Assembly: GCA_003229915.1 (NCBI GenBank)
Contig: QIGA01000008.1
Span: 1-7,354, forward strand
Direction: 5' to 3'
DNA length: 7,354 bases
Origin: Chloroflexota bacterium
Lineage (GTDB): Bacteria; Chloroflexota; Dehalococcoidia; SZUA-161
Shown: piece by piece, positions 6,344 through 7,354 of the stretch
Layout: every line of letters begins with the position of its first letter
Numbering within the stretch: position 1 is the first letter of the stretch
Program-made: the position numbers and the translations under genes
Notes under the pieces: generated by a model
Told to the model about the DNA's origin: nothing
What the model saw: only the letters and a program-made list of their open reading frames with translations
Databases searched by the model: none

Positions 6344-7058
6344 AGCAGTCAGCTAGCGGCCTCCCAAGCCCGACATTCGTCTTGCCATTCGGTCGATAGA
6401 AGACGCCAGCTTGCCGAAGGACGGCTTCTATAGGTACTGTGCCATCGGGATTACACCTACTAATGCAGCCAACGCTGAAGACCGTGTTGACGTTCCCAGC
6501 AACGCCTTTGAGGGCATTCACAACGGAAATCAATTTGGTGTCTTCAGTTTTGAATTCCAGAATGCATGACAGTACACGTTCCTTCTTTATGTCATCTCTG
6601 AATTTACCAATAGCACGGTCAACCATAAGTACTGTTGTAGGATTTGCCAGTTCAAAGTCGACACCGAGCTGTGCGACTGCCATTGAGATCTTTTCAACAT
6701 CCTCGAAAGTGGTTCCTACCCCCGGCCGCCCTACGTCCACGGTAAACCCAACTTCACCGAGACGGTAGCACCCACTAACATCATTGTTCTTCATTTCAGC
6801 AGTACCTCTGCCCGCTACTCCCGTCCTTTTGTGCAACGCATTAGCTGAGCTAAATGTGTGCCGAAGTATCCTCGGCCATCCCAAAGGCACCTCCTCAAAG
6901 GCGCCCTCCGGACAGATTCCTGATCTCAAGCACGTATAGCATTCAACACATCTGTCTTCATCAACCACACATTTTTTGCCGATTTGCAGGATTGCCTCCC
7001 CGCAGCAAACAGCGACACACTTCGTGCACCCAACGCACTTCTTGTGATCTATGCGCAT
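6342..7058 (-). CDS. N-terminal 2x[4Fe-4S] ferredoxin-domain protein with unknown C-terminal domain
   Basis: This 238-residue cytoplasmic iron-sulfur protein has a bacterial ferredoxin-type domain in residues 1-55. Cluster motif one is C8-X2-C11-X2-C14-X3-C18. Motif two is C37-X2-C40-X2-C43-X5-C49-P, with a longer last spacing than the usual three. Residues ~60-238 are not a ferredoxin. This part has conserved-looking stretches GVAGRGTAEMKNNDV, VGRPGVGTTFEDVEK and, near the end, RPNGKTNVGLGRPL. I believe similar ferredoxin-headed proteins occur in anaerobic Clostridia and Chloroflexota, but I know no established function. The segment around 160-205 has a beta-alpha-beta rhythm that could be an ACT-like fold, which is only an inference. 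No signal peptide or membrane segment is seen. It is the first gene of an operon with the dehydrogenase, so an electron-transfer or regulatory role for that enzyme is the simplest idea. The ATG at 7058 places the first cysteine at residue 8, as expected. Confidence 0.8.
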   Translation of the reverse strand: MRIDHKKCVGCTKCVAVCCGEAILQIGKKCVVDEDRCVECYTCLRSGICPEGAFEEVPLGWPRILRHTFSSANALHKRTGVAGRGTAEMKNNDVSGCYRLGEVGFTVDVGRPGVGTTFEDVEKISMAVAQLGVDFELANPTTVLMVDRAIGKFRDDIKKERVLSCILEFKTEDTKLISVVNALKGVAGNVNTVFSVGCISRCNPDGTVPIEAVLRQAGVFYRPNGKTNVGLGRPLADC

Positions 7059-7064
7059 TTAAAT

Positions 7065-7073
7065 CCCCCCCCC
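7065..7073 (-). promoter_or_regulatory. G9 homopolymer in the ribosome-binding position of the ferredoxin gene
   Basis: On the minus strand nine consecutive Gs end 6 bases before the ATG at 7058, the place expected for a Shine-Dalgarno sequence, and no other good site is present. A G-run can pair partly with the pyrimidine-rich 16S rRNA tail. Such tracts also slip easily in replication, so its length could vary between cells and change translation. Confidence 0.5.
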
Positions 7074-7152
7074 AGCGTAAGATTCGCTTATCCTACTTGC
7101 TCTCAATTCGAGGTTGCATCCATTTTCTCTCGGCTTGCCCCACAATACTAGA

Positions 7153-7230
7153 AGCCTGTCTGAAAATTATGGGTGGGTTGGAGCATCTGCTCCAGGCTAC
7201 CCCTTGTTTTGTCAAATTTTCGGATACCCT
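7153..7230. mobile_element. MITE-like element, copy 2 (78 bp)
   Basis: This is the second copy of the element at 4994-5070. Its outer ends are clearer inverted repeats: AGCCTGTCTGAAAATT (7153-7168) and the reverse complement of 7215-7230 agree at 12 of 16 positions. The central hairpin has decayed (arms 7171-7185 and about 7188-7203) but still pairs with wobbles and one mismatch. CTAG is present on the left (7148-7151) but not exactly on the right (CCAG at 7232-7235), so any target duplication is eroded. It lies about 95 bases upstream of the ferredoxin gene, so together the two copies bracket the ferredoxin/dehydrogenase operon. Confidence 0.6.
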
Positions 7231-7302
7231 CCCAGGGATTCGATCGGTGATTACAGATGGCTCTTCGTAGCCCTGAATATACACATACCCCCGAAAGATT
7301 TA

Positions 7303-7354
7303 ATGATAGGGATACTTGAGGATTGTGCCAGAAGCGTAGCTATCTTGGCGTTGA
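7303..7354 (+). CDS. Possible 5' end of an unrecognised gene running off the window
   Basis: An ATG at 7303 opens a frame of 17 codons to the right edge (MIGILEDCARSVAILAL), and this frame has no stop back to 7078. The stretch before the ATG, from about 7234 (RDSIGDYRWLFVALNIH...), also reads like protein, so the true start could be further left or the gene could be a fragment cut by the MITE-like element. Only a weak purine-rich GAAAGA precedes the ATG. Too short to assign. The rest of 7059-7354 holds the G9 tract and the repeat element; I saw no clear promoter hexamers there. Confidence 0.2.
   Translation, partial: MIGILEDCARSVAILAL

Noticed and set aside
6854..7270. Plus-strand 138-codon frame spanning the ferredoxin start and MITE-like copy 2
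   Set aside because: It runs antisense through the cysteine motifs and across a repeat element; composition is unlike a real protein.

Overview
The window looks like part of a bacterial chromosome from an anaerobic or metagenome-derived lineage. A Chloroflexota (Dehalococcoidia-like) origin is my best guess, based on the split glutamate synthase, the ferredoxin-type partner gene and the style of dispersed repeats; nothing in the window proves it. Shine-Dalgarno sequences and an OmpR-type regulator argue for Bacteria over Archaea. The left two thirds is visibly more GC-rich than the right third, with the change near position 4600.

Positions 1-4574 (+ strand) are a nitrogen-assimilation cluster. 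It starts with the 3' part of a gene for the FMN/iron-sulfur synthase domain of glutamate synthase. Next is an 876-residue protein that fuses the glutamine amidotransferase (ammonia-releasing) domain to the GXGXG beta-helix domain. Together these two polypeptides carry the parts that usually sit in one GltB chain, in a different arrangement. Closely behind is an OmpR-family regulator whose receiver domain lacks the phospho-acceptor aspartate, which recalls the phosphorylation-independent nitrogen regulator GlnR of Actinobacteria.

Positions 4575-5076 are a scar-like intergenic zone. It holds a dispersed palindromic repeat, a short unrecognised ORF that is probably a remnant, and a 77-bp MITE-like element with a perfect 15-bp hairpin, bracketed by CTAG on both sides.

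Positions 5077-7058 (- strand) are a two-gene operon: a protein with an N-terminal two-cluster ferredoxin domain and an unknown C-terminal domain, then a Glu/Leu/Phe/Val dehydrogenase family enzyme. A second copy of the MITE-like element lies upstream of this operon (7153-7230), so the pair is bracketed by two directly repeated elements. The ferredoxin gene has a run of nine Gs exactly where its ribosome binding site should be.

Functionally, the left cluster would make glutamate from glutamine and 2-oxoglutarate under a nitrogen regulator. The right operon would interconvert an amino acid and its 2-oxo acid, possibly with electron exchange through the iron-sulfur partner. The most interesting points are the re-partitioned glutamate synthase, the aspartate-less regulator beside it, and the ferredoxin/dehydrogenase pair bracketed by repeats.
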